Part shown: positions 1-8,641 of the stretch, piece after piece
Layout of the letters: each line of letters opens with the position of its first letter
Numbering within the stretch: position 1 is the first letter of the stretch
Assembly: GCA_041486365.1 (NCBI GenBank)
Contig: JBGPLH010000019.1
Coordinates: forward strand, 1 to 18,773
Direction: 5' to 3'
From: JBGPLH01 sp041486365 [NCBI: Thermodesulfobacteriota bacterium]
GTDB taxonomy: Bacteria; JAUYMQ01
Length of the DNA stretch: 18,773 bases
The notes under the pieces: generated by a model
Databases searched by the model: none
Told to the model about the DNA's origin: nothing
The model's input: the letters and a program-made list of their open reading frames with translations, nothing else
Position numbers and translations under genes: made by a program

Positions 1-308
1 CTTTTTTTGTGTCACCTATGACGGCCTCACCTGGGCCGGATCGGGCTTGAGGTCACACGGTTTTCTTCTTCAGGCTGAGCCCCTTAGGGCCGCTCCCTCG
101 CGCCGTGACCCTTCGGAGGGGACGGCCGCCTCCCCCGGCGCCACATCCATCGCACAAGTTCTGTGTAAATCTGCCGAACTATTGATTATTGCCGTTCGGT
201 GCCGCAATCCGAAGGTCCCTCCCGGCGGAGCCTGATCCTTTCGCGATGCCCCGCTTTCGGGTGGAGACCTTCGTCTCGCCAACCTGCATTCATGAGTCCG
301 GGATCGCG
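1..308. other. Leader region with no convincing gene
   Basis: I see no gene here. A run of seven T sits at positions 2-8 and could be the tail of a terminator belonging to a gene outside the window. A reading frame is open from the left edge to about 235, but its arginine-, serine- and proline-rich translation resembles no family I know. The stretch at about 156-195 is richer in A and T than its surroundings and is the likeliest place for the promoter of the kinase operon, but I could not assign -35 and -10 boxes with confidence. Confidence 0.5.
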
Positions 309-2996
309 ATGACGTCCATGAGTTTCCCTGCTGGTCTCCCAAGACGCCTCGCGATCCTCTCGGGCAGCCTCTCCGCGATCCTCGGCCTCTCCGTCATGTA
401 CGGATGGCAGTCTCATCACGTCGGTCTGGTGCAACTTCGTCCGGACTGGCCCGCCGTCATGCAATACAACACCGCTGCGCTCTTCGTGATGTCCGGCGCC
501 GGCATGATCGTGCTGGCGCTCGGTCGAGCGCCCCTGGCAAGGATCTTCGCCCTGGCCCCCCTCGCGCTGGGCCTCGCCGTGCTCGCCGAATACGCCTTCG
601 GCCGGGATCTCGGCGTCGATCAGTTCCTGATGCACCCATATCTAGACCTTGGATCGGCGTACCCGGGACGGCTGGCGCTCAACACCGCGGCCTGCTTCGC
701 CCTCGTCGGCGCTGCTCTCCTGCTCAACGGCCGGCGAGGCCACGGAGATGCGCGCTTGACCGCGTCGGCGGCTCTCGGGGCAATCGTCGCAGCCGTGGGA
801 ACGAGCAGCATCGTCGGGTATCTGGCAGTCATTCAGACAGCCTACGACTGGGGCCGCGTCGTCCCCATGGCCCTGCACACGGCAGCCGGCCTCGTGATTC
901 TAGGCGTCGGTATCATCTCCCTGGCCTGGACGAAGGACCGCGGTGACATGGTGCCGTCCTGGTTCCCCCTCCTTGTCGGCGTGGCAATCGCGACCCTGAC
1001 CCTGCTCCAGTGGCAGGCGCTCGTCAGGCGGGAGCATGAACACGCGCAGCAGATCGTGGATCGGGAGGCAGCGGACCTCCAGGCGGATATCCGCAGGGAG
1101 ATCGAGTTCCGGGTCTTCGCGATCATTCGAATGGGCAGGCGCTGGGAGGCGAGAAGTGCGCCTCAAAGGGAAGAATGGGAGGCCGACGCGGGGCTGTACG
1201 CCCGGCAGTTTGCCGATGTCACGAAGGAGATCGCCTGGGTCGATTCCTCCCTGGGCGTCCGCTGGCGGGTGTCAATGGAGAAACGGAGCGCGGCGGGTGG
1301 GGAGCGCAGCCTCCGGCTCGGTCCGAGCGAGCGCGCGGCCGTCGAGATGGCCCGGGACGCCCGGCAGGTGAGAATGGCCCGCGCGGGCGGGCCTGGTGCC
1401 CCGGAGCTGCTGATCGTCGTCCCGATGTCAGACCGGCAGGCCTTCGGGGGGTCTCTGCTCGCCCGTTACCGCGCGGACCGACTCATCGGGGACATCCTTC
1501 GGGAGAGCGCCGGTCGCGGATACGTGGCCGCCCTGTACGCCGGGAAGGAGTTCCTTTATGGCCGCCTCCCGGCGAACCGCGCCATCGAGAAGCGGTGGGC
1601 GCGAGAGCGGAAGATCGATTTCTTCGGAGCGACCTGGCGGATCCGGATCTGGCCATCCTCCGAGCGGTTGGTCGGCGACCGGTCCTATCTTCCCACCCTC
1701 ACCCTGGTGGCGGGCCTTCTCATGGCCCTCACCGTGGCGATCGCCGTGTACCTGGCGCAGACGGCGCGGCGGCGGGCGAGGGAGGCGGAGGAAGCCCAGC
1801 GGGAGCGGGACCGCTTCTTCACGCTGTCCAACGACATGTTCTGCATTGCCGGTATGGACGGCTTCCTGAAACGCGTGAATCCGGCCTGGTCCAGGGTCCT
1901 GGGATACACCGAGGAGGAGCTGCTCTCGCGCCCCTACCTGGATTTCATCCATCCCGACGATCGGGAGCCGACGATCGCCGCGGCCGAGCGCGCCTCCTCA
2001 GGGCAGGACATCCTCTCCTTCGAGAACCGCTACTTTGGCAAGGACGGCACCGCGATATGGATGCACTGGAGCGCCAAGCCCTACCCCCCCGAGGAGATCA
2101 TCTACGCCGTGGCGAGGGACATCACGGCCCGCAAGGCCTCGGAGCAGATGCTTCGGGAAAGCGAGGAGAGAACACGTCGGTTCAACGAAGAGCTCGAGCG
2201 GAATGTGGCCGAGCGGACCGCGGCGCTCGCAGGCGCCAACCAGGAGCTGACGCGCGAGATTGACACCCGCCGCCGGGCGGAGGCCGCGATCGCGGAGCAC
2301 TCGCGGGCCCTCGCCCGCTCCAACGAGGAGCTGGAACGGTTCGCCTACGTCGCGTCGCATGACCTGCAGGAGCCGCTGCGCATGGTGGCAAGCTACACGC
2401 AGCTCCTGGCCAGGCGCTACCGGGGCAAGCTCGATTCCAACGCGGACGAGTTCATCGCCTTCGCCGTGGACGGCGTCACCCGAATGAAGCGGTTGATCAA
2501 CGACCTCCTGACCTACTCGCGGGTGGGCACCCGGGGAAAGGAGTTCGCGACGGTGGACTGCGAGCGGGTGCTCGAGGAGGCGCTGGGCGACCTCCGCCTG
2601 GCCATCGAGGAGAGCGGCGCGGACGTGACGCACGATCCCCTTCCGGCGGTGACCGGCGATGAGGTGCAGTTCGCGCAACTCTTCCAGAACCTCATCGCCA
2701 ACGCGATCAAGTTTCGGAGTGAGCGGACGCCTCACGTCCACGTGGGGGTGGCGCGGGGAGACGGCGAGCACGTGTTTTCGGTGAGCGACAACGGGATCGG
2801 CTTCGAGCCGCAATACCGGGACCGGGTTTTCGTGGTGTTCCAGCGGCTCGACACACGGTTCCCGGGCACGGGGATAGGCCTCGCGATCTGCAAGAAGATC
2901 GTGGAGCGGCATGGGGGCCGCATCTGGGTCGAGTCGGAGCCCGATAAGGGAACGACCGTCCACTTCACCATCCCCCGGCTGGAGGGCGACGCATGA
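309..2996 (+). CDS. Multi-pass membrane sensor histidine kinase (7TM, CHASE-like, PAS, HisKA, HATPase)
   Basis: Membrane-bound sensor kinase of 895 residues if it starts at ATG 309. Seven hydrophobic helices (about residues 14-33, 55-72, 78-97, 122-140, 150-175, 188-207, 217-238) precede a roughly 220-residue extracytoplasmic CHASE-like domain and an eighth helix (461-483). A PAS domain (about 500-610), a coiled coil, HisKA with SHDLQEPLR (phospho-accepting His684) and a HATPase with DNGIGF and [18 protein letters not shown] follow. The HisKA/HATPase sequences resemble phytochrome-type kinases, whose partners are Rcp1-like receivers, and such a receiver is the next gene (ATGA overlap). The frame is open back to a TTG at 189; ATG 309 is chosen because it places the first helix near the N terminus, but neither start has a clear Shine-Dalgarno. 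The ligand is unknown, and the CHASE assignment rests on position and general pattern only. Confidence 0.9.
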   Translation: MTSMSFPAGLPRRLAILSGSLSAILGLSVMYGWQSHHVGLVQLRPDWPAVMQYNTAALFVMSGAGMIVLALGRAPLARIFALAPLALGLAVLAEYAFGRDLGVDQFLMHPYLDLGSAYPGRLALNTAACFALVGAALLLNGRRGHGDARLTASAALGAIVAAVGTSSIVGYLAVIQTAYDWGRVVPMALHTAAGLVILGVGIISLAWTKDRGDMVPSWFPLLVGVAIATLTLLQWQALVRREHEHAQQIVDREAADLQADIRREIEFRVFAIIRMGRRWEARSAPQREEWEADAGLYARQFADVTKEIAWVDSSLGVRWRVSMEKRSAAGGERSLRLGPSERAAVEMARDARQVRMARAGGPGAPELLIVVPMSDRQAFGGSLLARYRADRLIGDILRESAGRGYVAALYAGKEFLYGRLPANRAIEKRWARERKIDFFGATWRIRIWPSSERLVGDRSYLPTLTLVAGLLMALTVAIAVYLAQTARRRAREAEEAQRERDRFFTLSNDMFCIAGMDGFLKRVNPAWSRVLGYTEEELLSRPYLDFIHPDDREPTIAAAERASSGQDILSFENRYFGKDGTAIWMHWSAKPYPPEEIIYAVARDITARKASEQMLRESEERTRRFNEELERNVAERTAALAGANQELTREIDTRRRAEAAIAEHSRALARSNEELERFAYVASHDLQEPLRMVASYTQLLARRYRGKLDSNADEFIAFAVDGVTRMKRLINDLLTYSRVGTRGKEFATVDCERVLEEALGDLRLAIEESGADVTHDPLPAVTGDEVQFAQLFQNLIANAIKFRSERTPHVHVGVARGDGEHVFSVSDNGIGFEPQYRDRVFVVFQRLDTRFPGTGIGLAICKKIVERHGGRIWVESEPDKGTTVHFTIPRLEGDA

Positions 2997-3457
2997 TGAC
3001 GAACAGGGCCACGGCTAGGCCGGTGGAGATCCTCCTGGTGGAGGACTCGCCGGGGGACGTTCGCCTCACGGTGGAGGCGTTCACGGAGGGAAGGGTCCTC
3101 AACCATCTGAGCAGCGTTTCCGACGGGGTAGAGGCGATGGAGTTCCTGAAGCGGCGGGGGAAATACACCGGGGCCGCCCGGCCGGATCTCATCCTGCTGG
3201 ATCTGAATCTCCCCCGGAAGGACGGGCGTGAAGTGCTGGCGGAGATCAAGAACGATCCGGATCTCCGGCGGATCCCGGTGGTCATCCTGACCACCTCGAA
3301 GGCCGAGCAGGACATCGTGGAGTCCTACAACCTGCACGCCAACTGCTTCATCACCAAGCCGGTGGATCTCGATCAATTCATCGGCGTGGTCAAATCGATC
3401 GAGGACTTCTGGTTCAGCATCGTGCGCCTTCCCTTGGGGGAACGGGACGCGATATGA
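2993..3457 (+). CDS. Single-domain response regulator, Rcp1-like
   Basis: Stand-alone receiver of 154 residues with no output domain. The acidic pair lies in VEDSPGD (about 17-22), the phospho-accepting aspartate is Asp70 in LILLDLNLP, the switch threonine is in [12 protein letters not shown], and the conserved lysine is in ITKPVD. The LNLPRKDG loop and the C-terminal FWFSIVRLP segment are typical of Rcp1-type regulators, which pair with phytochrome-like and related kinases. Its ATG lies in the ATGA that ends the upstream kinase gene, and its own TGA lies in the ATGA that begins the next gene, so the three are probably translationally coupled. I infer that it takes phosphate from the upstream kinase and acts by protein contact or as a relay or phosphate sink. 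A second ATG follows the first directly, so the start could be 3 bases later. Confidence 0.93.
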   Translation: MMTNRATARPVEILLVEDSPGDVRLTVEAFTEGRVLNHLSSVSDGVEAMEFLKRRGKYTGAARPDLILLDLNLPRKDGREVLAEIKNDPDLRRIPVVILTTSKAEQDIVESYNLHANCFITKPVDLDQFIGVVKSIEDFWFSIVRLPLGERDAI

Positions 3458-5406
3458 CGCCTGATCCGATCCGCGTCCTGCTGGTGGAGGACAACCCGGG
3501 AGACGCGCGCCTCATCCGCGAGGTCCTCTCCGAGGGCGTTGGGATCCGCTTCGACATCACCCAGGTCCCCACCCTCGAGGACGCGACCGGTCATCTTGCC
3601 GCGGACGGGCGTTTCGACCTGATCCTCCTGGATTTGTCCCTCCCGGACGCGCGGGGATGGGACACCATCCGTCGCGCCCGCGAGGCGGCGCCGGATATTC
3701 CCATCGTGGTCCTCAGCGGGCTGGACGACGAGGAGCTCGCGCTCCAGGCGGTGCAGGCGGGGATCCAGGATTACCTGGTGAAGGGGCAGATCGAGGGCAG
3801 CGTGTTGACGCGCATCCTGCGCCACGCCATCGAGCGGCACCGCCTCAGCAGGGAACTCTGGGAGCGCACGCGGCAACTGGAGGAGGGGGAGCGGAGATTT
3901 CGCGCGCTGGTCGAGAACAGCTCGGATGCACTGGCCCTCGTCGATGGGAAGGGAAAGATTCTTTACGCCCGATCGATCCTGCGCGTGCTGGGCTATGGCG
4001 ATGAAGAGTATGTGGAAATGGACAACTTCGCTCTCGTGCATCCGGAAGACGTCGAAAGCGCACAGGCCCTGCTCGCAAAGTCTCTCGAGTCGCCCGGCAC
4101 GCCCATCGGATTCGAGAACCGGGCCCGCCACAAGGACGGCTCGTGGCGGCACATCGAAGGGGTCGCGGTGAACCGATTGGACGATCCCGCGGTGGGGGCG
4201 ATCATCGCGAATTTCCGGGACGTCACCGATCGCAAGCGCCTCGAGGACCAGTTCCGGCAGGCGCAGCGCCTCGAAGCCGTGGGGAGGCTGGCGGGAGGCA
4301 TCTCGCACGATTTCAACAACCTCCTGTGCGTCATCATCTCCTACGGGGAGCTTCTCATGGAGGCGTTGCCACCCGAGAGTCCTCACCGGGAGGGGATCGG
4401 AGAGATCCTGAAGGCAGCGGACAGAGCCGCGGGCCTCACCCGGCAGCTCCTCGCTTTCGGCAGGAAGCAGGTGCTGGAGCCGCGGGTGGTGGACCTGAAC
4501 GTCCGCATCGGGGACCTGCAGAAGATGCTTTCCCGGGTGCTCGGCGAGGACATCGAGGTGGTCACCACGCTGGCGCCCGACCTCGGTCGCATCCGGGTGG
4601 ATCCGGGCCAGCTCGAGCAGGTGATCATGAACCTCACCGTCAACGCGCGGGACGCGATGGCCGAGGGGGGCACTCTCACGATCGAGACTCACAACGTCGT
4701 GCTGGAGGCGATCCACCCCCAGGAGGGCTTTCCGATTCGTCCAGGCCGGTACGTGATGCTCAGAATCCAGGACAGCGGGACGGGCATCGGCCCGGAGACG
4801 CGCTCTCACATCTTTGAGCCCTTCTTCACGACCAAGGAGGTCGGGAAGGGAACAGGGCTGGGCCTCGCGACCGTGTACGGGATCGTGAAACAGAACGGGG
4901 GGTACATCTGGCTCCAGAGCGAGCCAGGACAGGGCGCCGCTTTCGAAGTGTGCTTTCCGTGGCTGGACCTTTCTGTCGAGGGCGCCGAGTCCGCGCCCGG
5001 AACGGTCGTGACGCGGATCAGCACGGAAACGATCCTGCTGGTGGAGGACGAGGCGTCGGTGCGCGGTCTCGTGCGCAAGACGCTCGAGGCAAGCGGATAC
5101 GTGGTACTGGAAGCCCGTGACCCGCAGGACGGGCTGCTCAAGGCCCAGGCGCATCAGGGACCCATCGATCTCATGATCACGGACGTGATCATGCCCGTGA
5201 TGAGCGGGCGCACCCTGGCCGATCGGCTGGCGCACCTGCGTCCCACGATGAAGGTCCTCTACATCTCCGGTTACAGCGACGATGTCATCGCCCAGCACGG
5301 TGTCCTGGAGACCGGCATCCACTTCCTCCAGAAGCCCTTCAGCCCGGAGTTGCTGCGGCGAAAGGTCCGGGAAGTCCTGGATGGTCCCGGCGACGGAAAG
5401 GCGTGA
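3454..5406 (+). CDS. Hybrid signalling kinase REC-PAS-HisKA-HATPase-REC
   Basis: Soluble hybrid histidine kinase of 650 residues with a receiver at each end. REC1 covers about residues 6-125 with Asp60 in [13 protein letters not shown] domain covers about 147-260. HisKA has [11 protein letters not shown] with His285. The HATPase shows the N box in [10 protein letters not shown], then DSGTGIG and [23 protein letters not shown]2 covers about 527-645 with Asp577 in LMITDVIMP. No membrane segment is visible, so input presumably comes through REC1 and the PAS domain. The gene overlaps the upstream receiver gene by ATGA and ends 31 bases before the REC-EAL gene. The order suggests a relay in which REC1 is modified by the membrane kinase and REC2 or a separate receiver carries the output; this partnership is inference. 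The domain assignments are secure. Confidence 0.94.
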   Translation: MTPDPIRVLLVEDNPGDARLIREVLSEGVGIRFDITQVPTLEDATGHLAADGRFDLILLDLSLPDARGWDTIRRAREAAPDIPIVVLSGLDDEELALQAVQAGIQDYLVKGQIEGSVLTRILRHAIERHRLSRELWERTRQLEEGERRFRALVENSSDALALVDGKGKILYARSILRVLGYGDEEYVEMDNFALVHPEDVESAQALLAKSLESPGTPIGFENRARHKDGSWRHIEGVAVNRLDDPAVGAIIANFRDVTDRKRLEDQFRQAQRLEAVGRLAGGISHDFNNLLCVIISYGELLMEALPPESPHREGIGEILKAADRAAGLTRQLLAFGRKQVLEPRVVDLNVRIGDLQKMLSRVLGEDIEVVTTLAPDLGRIRVDPGQLEQVIMNLTVNARDAMAEGGTLTIETHNVVLEAIHPQEGFPIRPGRYVMLRIQDSGTGIGPETRSHIFEPFFTTKEVGKGTGLGLATVYGIVKQNGGYIWLQSEPGQGAAFEVCFPWLDLSVEGAESAPGTVVTRISTETILLVEDEASVRGLVRKTLEASGYVVLEARDPQDGLLKAQAHQGPIDLMITDVIMPVMSGRTLADRLAHLRPTMKVLYISGYSDDVIAQHGVLETGIHFLQKPFSPELLRRKVREVLDGPGDGKA

Positions 5407-5437
5407 GGGTCGGCCTCATCTCGACCCTGGAGTGAGC

Positions 5438-6610
5438 ATGGCGGACCCGCAGGAAAAGGCGGAGAGCAAGGGACGCGTTCTCCTGGTGGACGACGACGCG
5501 CAGGTTCTTCGCGCCTACGCGCGGGTCCTCGATGTCGCGGGGTACACCGTCCGCACCGCCTCCGGCGGGCGGGCGGCCGCTGATGTCCTCGAGACCGAAT
5601 CCTTCGATGTGATCGTGAGTGACATCCGGATGCCGGACATGGACGGGATGGAGCTGCTTCGCCGGATCCGGGAGCACGACCTGGACGTCCCGGTGGTCAT
5701 CATGACGGGAGCCCCCGCCGTCGAGACGGCGGCCGAGGCGATCCAGTATGGCGCCTTCCGCTATCTCCTCAAGCCCGTACCGCCCAAGCAGCTCGACCAG
5801 ATCCTGGAGTCCGCCGTCAGGATGCACCGGATGGCGAGGCTGAGACGTGAAGTGCTGGTCGAGATGGGCGGGCTCGTCAATGTGCCCGGCGATCTGGCGG
5901 GGCTCGAGTCCGTCTTCGAGCGGGCGATCGACGGCATGTGGATGGCCTATCAGCCCATCGTCTCCTGGTCGAAACGGTCGATCTACGCATACGAGGCGCT
6001 CGTTCGAACGACCGAGCCCGCGGTGCCGCACCCGGGCGCCCTCCTGCACGCGGCGGAGCGCCTGGGCCGGCTCCCGAGCGTGGGCAGGGCCGTGCGGGCC
6101 CAGGTCGCCGCGGCGCTGGAGCGCTCGCCGGCCTTGGGCCAGCTGTTCACCAACCTGCACCCGAGCGATCTGCTGGACGATGCGCTTTATGCGCGGGACG
6201 CGCCGCTGTCATCCTTCGCGACACGCGTCGTGCTGGAGATCACGGAGCGGGCGACGCTCGAAGAGATGACCGACGTCCGGGCGCGGGTAGCCACGCTGCG
6301 GGAAATGGGCTTTCGCATCGCAGTGGACGATCTGGGCGCCGGTTACGCGGGGCTCGCCAGCTTCGCCCAGCTCGAACCCGAGGTCGTGAAGTTCGACATG
6401 TGCCTCGTCCGCAACATCCAGCAGGAGCCCACCAAGAGAAAGCTGCTCGGGTCGATGACCGCACTCTGCCGCGAAATGGGGATCGCGGTCATCGCGGAGG
6501 GGATCGAGACGCCGCAGGAGCGGGACGCGCTGGCGGAGATCGGATGCGATCTGCTTCAGGGGTATCTCTTCGCGCGCCCGGGGCCGGAATTCCCGGAGGT
6601 TTCCTGGTGA
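5438..6610 (+). CDS. REC-EAL response regulator, predicted c-di-GMP phosphodiesterase
   Basis: Response regulator of 390 residues predicted to hydrolyse cyclic di-GMP. The N-terminal receiver (about 13-130) has the acidic cluster DDD 18-20, Asp62 in IVSDIRMP and the lysine of LLKPVPP. The EAL domain (about 160-385) retains the residues usually needed for catalysis: Glu186 (YEALVR), Asn239, Glu267 (LEITE), Asp297-Asp298 (VDDLGAGYAGL), Lys318, Glu354 (IAEGIET) and Gln374 (LLQGYLFARP). DDLG replaces the common DDFG, a mild change. The frame is open back to 5282, but ATG 5438 is chosen because GGAG sits 5 bases upstream and the receiver then begins normally; an earlier start would overlap the kinase gene in another frame. 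As the last gene of the operon it is the likely output. No GGDEF domain is present, so breakdown rather than synthesis is expected. Confidence 0.94.
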   Translation: MADPQEKAESKGRVLLVDDDAQVLRAYARVLDVAGYTVRTASGGRAAADVLETESFDVIVSDIRMPDMDGMELLRRIREHDLDVPVVIMTGAPAVETAAEAIQYGAFRYLLKPVPPKQLDQILESAVRMHRMARLRREVLVEMGGLVNVPGDLAGLESVFERAIDGMWMAYQPIVSWSKRSIYAYEALVRTTEPAVPHPGALLHAAERLGRLPSVGRAVRAQVAAALERSPALGQLFTNLHPSDLLDDALYARDAPLSSFATRVVLEITERATLEEMTDVRARVATLREMGFRIAVDDLGAGYAGLASFAQLEPEVVKFDMCLVRNIQQEPTKRKLLGSMTALCREMGIAVIAEGIETPQERDALAEIGCDLLQGYLFARPGPEFPEVSW

Positions 6611-6673
6611 AGGGACCCGCCCGGGGATCTCATGGCGCCCCTTCGGTGGACCCCGTGGGCTTCCTCCCGCGCC

Positions 6674-6687
6674 GCCCCGAAAGGGGC
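6674..6687 (+). terminator. Hairpin with GAAA loop after the signalling operon
   Basis: GCCCC and GGGGC form a 5-bp stem around a GAAA tetraloop, 63 bases after the stop of the REC-EAL gene. No run of T follows, so it is not a canonical intrinsic terminator. It ends 8 bases before a TTGACA box. The core CCCCGAAAGGGG recurs upstream of the argS promoter. Confidence 0.35.
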
Positions 6688-6695
6688 TGAAATCG

Positions 6696-6724
6696 TTGAC
6701 AGTTCAGCAACCCTTTGCTACCCC
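6696..6724 (+). promoter_or_regulatory. Candidate promoter of the MerR-like regulator
   Basis: A perfect TTGACA at 6696-6701 is followed after 17 bases by TACCCC at 6719-6724. The -35 box is consensus, while the -10 box matches only in its first two bases. Such a promoter could be weak or activator-dependent, which would fit a MerR-type autoregulated gene, but the spacer is the ordinary 17 and not the 19-20 typical of MerR targets. Confidence 0.4.
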
Positions 6725-6736
6725 ATACGAGCGACG

Positions 6737-6749
6737 GACAGGGCCTGTC
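6737..6749. promoter_or_regulatory. Perfect dyad GACAGG-G-CCTGTC, candidate operator
   Basis: Two 6-base inverted arms, GACAGG and CCTGTC, flank a single G. The dyad lies between the candidate promoter and the regulator's start codon, just downstream of the expected transcription start, where bound protein could repress. Its role as an autoregulatory site is inference from position and symmetry. Confidence 0.4.
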
Positions 6750-6774
6750 AGATTTGCCAGGCTCGGGACGGGGA

Positions 6775-7614
6775 ATGAGCGTGCGGGAGGAAAGGGACGT
6801 GCAGCCCTCAGCCGGGAAGAACGAGCGCCGGCTCCTTCGAATGAGCGAGCTGACGGCCCTCACGGATGTTCGTCCCGCCTCCATCAAGTTCTACATCAAG
6901 GAGGGCCTGCTTCCGGCCCCGGTGAAGACAAGCCGGAACATGGCCTACTACGACGAGAGCTTCGTCGAGAAGATCCGCCTCATCAAGCAGCTCCAGACCC
7001 GGCACTATCTCCCCCTGCGTGTCATCAAGGATATCCTCTCCCGCACGGGCGGCAGCGCCACCCTCGAGGAGACGCGGGCGCTCCTGGACCTGAAGGGATC
7101 GCTCCCCGAGCAGCTCTCCGCCGAGAGCCGCGAGCCCCTCACCGAGGAGGACGTGATCCGGCGCCTCAACACCTACGAGGAGGAGCTCGAGGATCTCCGC
7201 CGGATGGGCCTGGTGAATCCGCGGGATGCGAACGGGACCCGGATGTACGACGGCGAGGACCAGGTGTTCCTCGAGCTGCTCGAGAACAACCGGCGCCTCG
7301 GCTTCAAGGGCGAGTTCGGGTTCCAGGTGAAGGACCTCGAGCTCTACCTCGCGATCCTGGAGATCCTCGCGGCGGAGGAGGTGAAGCTCCTCGTGGCGCG
7401 CACCGCCACGAAGCTGTCGAGTGAGGAGATCACCCGGCTGGCCGAGCGCGGCATCCGCGATTTCGGGCCGCTCCTGATGTTCCTGCGCCGGAAGATGGTC
7501 CTGAAGGTGCTCCGCTCCCTGCCCGCCGACGGGGAGGATCCCACGGCGGGAAACGGGCGCGGGAACGGGGAAGGCGGCGGAGGGACGCCCGCCCGCGGTA
7601 ACCGCGCCTCCTGA
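6775..7614 (+). CDS. Transcriptional regulator with two tandem MerR-type winged helices
   Basis: Predicted DNA-binding protein of 279 residues. The first MerR-type winged helix spans about residues 23-90 (IKFYIKEGLLP, then a wing-like MAYYDESFVEKIRLIKQLQ). A second region, about 122-180, has the same layout: a short helix pair, then MGLVNPRDANGTRMYDGEDQ and LLENNRRLGF, matching the usual MerR wing and second helix-turn-helix. A helical segment (about 185-248) and a glycine-rich low-complexity tail follow. I see no metal-binding cysteines and no known effector domain. ATG 6775 is used here; GTG 6799, 24 bases on in the same frame, has a better Shine-Dalgarno (GGAGG 8 bases upstream) and would give 271 residues. 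A dyad lies just upstream. Its targets are unknown; the downstream small membrane protein and TlpA pair are plausible but unproven. Confidence 0.85.
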   Translation: MSVREERDVQPSAGKNERRLLRMSELTALTDVRPASIKFYIKEGLLPAPVKTSRNMAYYDESFVEKIRLIKQLQTRHYLPLRVIKDILSRTGGSATLEETRALLDLKGSLPEQLSAESREPLTEEDVIRRLNTYEEELEDLRRMGLVNPRDANGTRMYDGEDQVFLELLENNRRLGFKGEFGFQVKDLELYLAILEILAAEEVKLLVARTATKLSSEEITRLAERGIRDFGPLLMFLRRKMVLKVLRSLPADGEDPTAGNGRGNGEGGGGTPARGNRAS

Positions 7615-7715
7615 AATCCCGGTAGATGATTTTTTTGCCCCAAGGTTCCCTCCGGCTCTGACGGGCAGCCGGTGGTGGGAAGCGCGTGCTCGGGGCCGTC
7701 GACGGAGGATTGATC

Positions 7716-7988
7716 GTGGGTTCCCCGAAGACCTCCCCGGTGCCGGGCCGCTCCGGCGCGCACGCCGGCGAGAACGTTTACGAGGCGGGGATCGGCGCCT
7801 GGGAGCGGGGTGACTGGCTCGGCGCGCGGCGCGCGCTTCGTGCCGCGATCGAGTCCCAACCCCGGAAGGAGGAGCGCCTGGAGGCCGGGCGAATCCTCCA
7901 CGCGCTCGATCCCGATCGCTTCGCCCTCGGCCTCGCTCTCCTCTTCCTGCTCGTCCTGGCGACCCTCTTCGCCTGGCTCATCGCCTGA
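7716..7988 (+). CDS. Small TPR-like protein with C-terminal membrane tail
   Basis: Protein of 90 residues that I do not recognise by name. Residues 22-48 read like one tetratricopeptide repeat (YEAGIGAWERGDWLGARRAL and onward to a proline), with a further helix up to about 66. Residues 70-89 form one hydrophobic helix that ends at the C terminus, as in a tail-anchored protein. There is no N-terminal signal. GTG 7716 is chosen because GGAGG sits 7 bases upstream; in-frame GTG 7686 and TTG 7710 are alternatives. The gene lies 101 bases after the MerR-like gene and 44 bases before the first thioredoxin-like gene. A run of seven T at 7630-7636 lies in the upstream gap without an adjacent stem, so it is not clearly a terminator. 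I infer a cytoplasmic-facing adaptor at the membrane. Confidence 0.72.
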   Translation: MGSPKTSPVPGRSGAHAGENVYEAGIGAWERGDWLGARRALRAAIESQPRKEERLEAGRILHALDPDRFALGLALLFLLVLATLFAWLIA

Positions 7989-8032
7989 AGCAGGCCCGGC
8001 CCCGGCCGCGCCGTCCCCGAGGAGAGGCCCTG

Positions 8033-8641
8033 ATGACCCCTTCCGTAGCCGAATCCAATCCGGCTCGCCGCTCGCCGCTCCTTGCCCTGATGCTGGCCGC
8101 CGCGCTCGTGGCCGGGATGCTCGGGCTCGGCAGGCTCGCCCTGCGGGAGCGGGCGGTAGCGCCGCTCCCCGGCCACCGCGCGCCCGACTTCAAGGCGACA
8201 CGGATCGGCGGAGAAACGGTGCGCCTGTCCGATCTGCGCGGGCGGGTGGTCGTCCTCAACATCTGGGCCACCTGGTGCAAGCCCTGCGAGGAAGAGGCGC
8301 CGAGCCTGGAGCGGCTGTACCGCAAGATCAAGCAAGGTCCCCTCGGGCGCGACTTCGAGGTCATCGCCGTGAGCATCGACGCCCGCAGCCGCGATGCGGT
8401 CCTGCCGTTCCAGCGGAAGTTCGGCCTCACGTTCCCGATCCTCTTCGATCCGGACGGGCGCGTTTCGCGCATCTACCAGACCACCGGCGTGCCTGAGACC
8501 TTCGTGATCGATCGTCAGGGGGCGATCCGCGAGAAGGTCATCGGACCGCGCGAGTGGGACCGCCCCGAGATGGTGGAATGGTTCTCCGGCGTGATTCGCG
8601 AGGGCGCCTCCAAACCCCGGGACGGCGGGCGCGCCGGATGA
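8033..8641 (+). CDS. Membrane-anchored TlpA/ResA-like thioredoxin (WCKPC)
   Basis: Thiol-disulfide protein of 202 residues. Residues 16-34 form an uncleaved signal anchor, placing the thioredoxin fold outside the cytoplasmic membrane. The active site is WCKPC (Cys82 and Cys85), with the cis-proline at Pro154 in TGVPETFVID. The APDF motif before the fold and the charged insertion are typical of the TlpA/ResA/CcmG (AhpC-TSA/Redoxin) group, which reduces cytochrome c apoproteins or other periplasmic thiols. GGAG lies 8 bases before ATG 8033. The stop overlaps the start of a second, related thioredoxin gene by ATGA. No cytochrome-maturation gene is in the window, so the substrate cannot be named. 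Confidence 0.9.
   Translation: MTPSVAESNPARRSPLLALMLAAALVAGMLGLGRLALRERAVAPLPGHRAPDFKATRIGGETVRLSDLRGRVVVLNIWATWCKPCEEEAPSLERLYRKIKQGPLGRDFEVIAVSIDARSRDAVLPFQRKFGLTFPILFDPDGRVSRIYQTTGVPETFVIDRQGAIREKVIGPREWDRPEMVEWFSGVIREGASKPRDGGRAG

Noticed and set aside
2-235. An open frame from the left edge that could be the tail of an upstream gene (begins with a VTYDGLTWAGSG stretch)
   Set aside because: Beyond the first dozen residues it is unstructured and composition-driven; no family match by eye, and the upstream sequence is missing.
1175-2263. A 362-codon alternative frame inside the sensor kinase gene
   Set aside because: Out-of-frame shadow rich in Arg, Gly and Pro; the kinase frame contains all expected domains.
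3373-5322. A 649-codon minus-strand frame opposite the hybrid kinase
   Set aside because: Antisense shadow of a well-supported gene, with no recognisable motif.
7594-7636. CGCGGT-A-ACCGCG palindrome followed by a run of seven T, as a terminator of the MerR-like gene
   Set aside because: The palindrome lies within the coding end, its arms are separated by one base, and the T run begins 23 bases later, so it does not form a standard intrinsic terminator.
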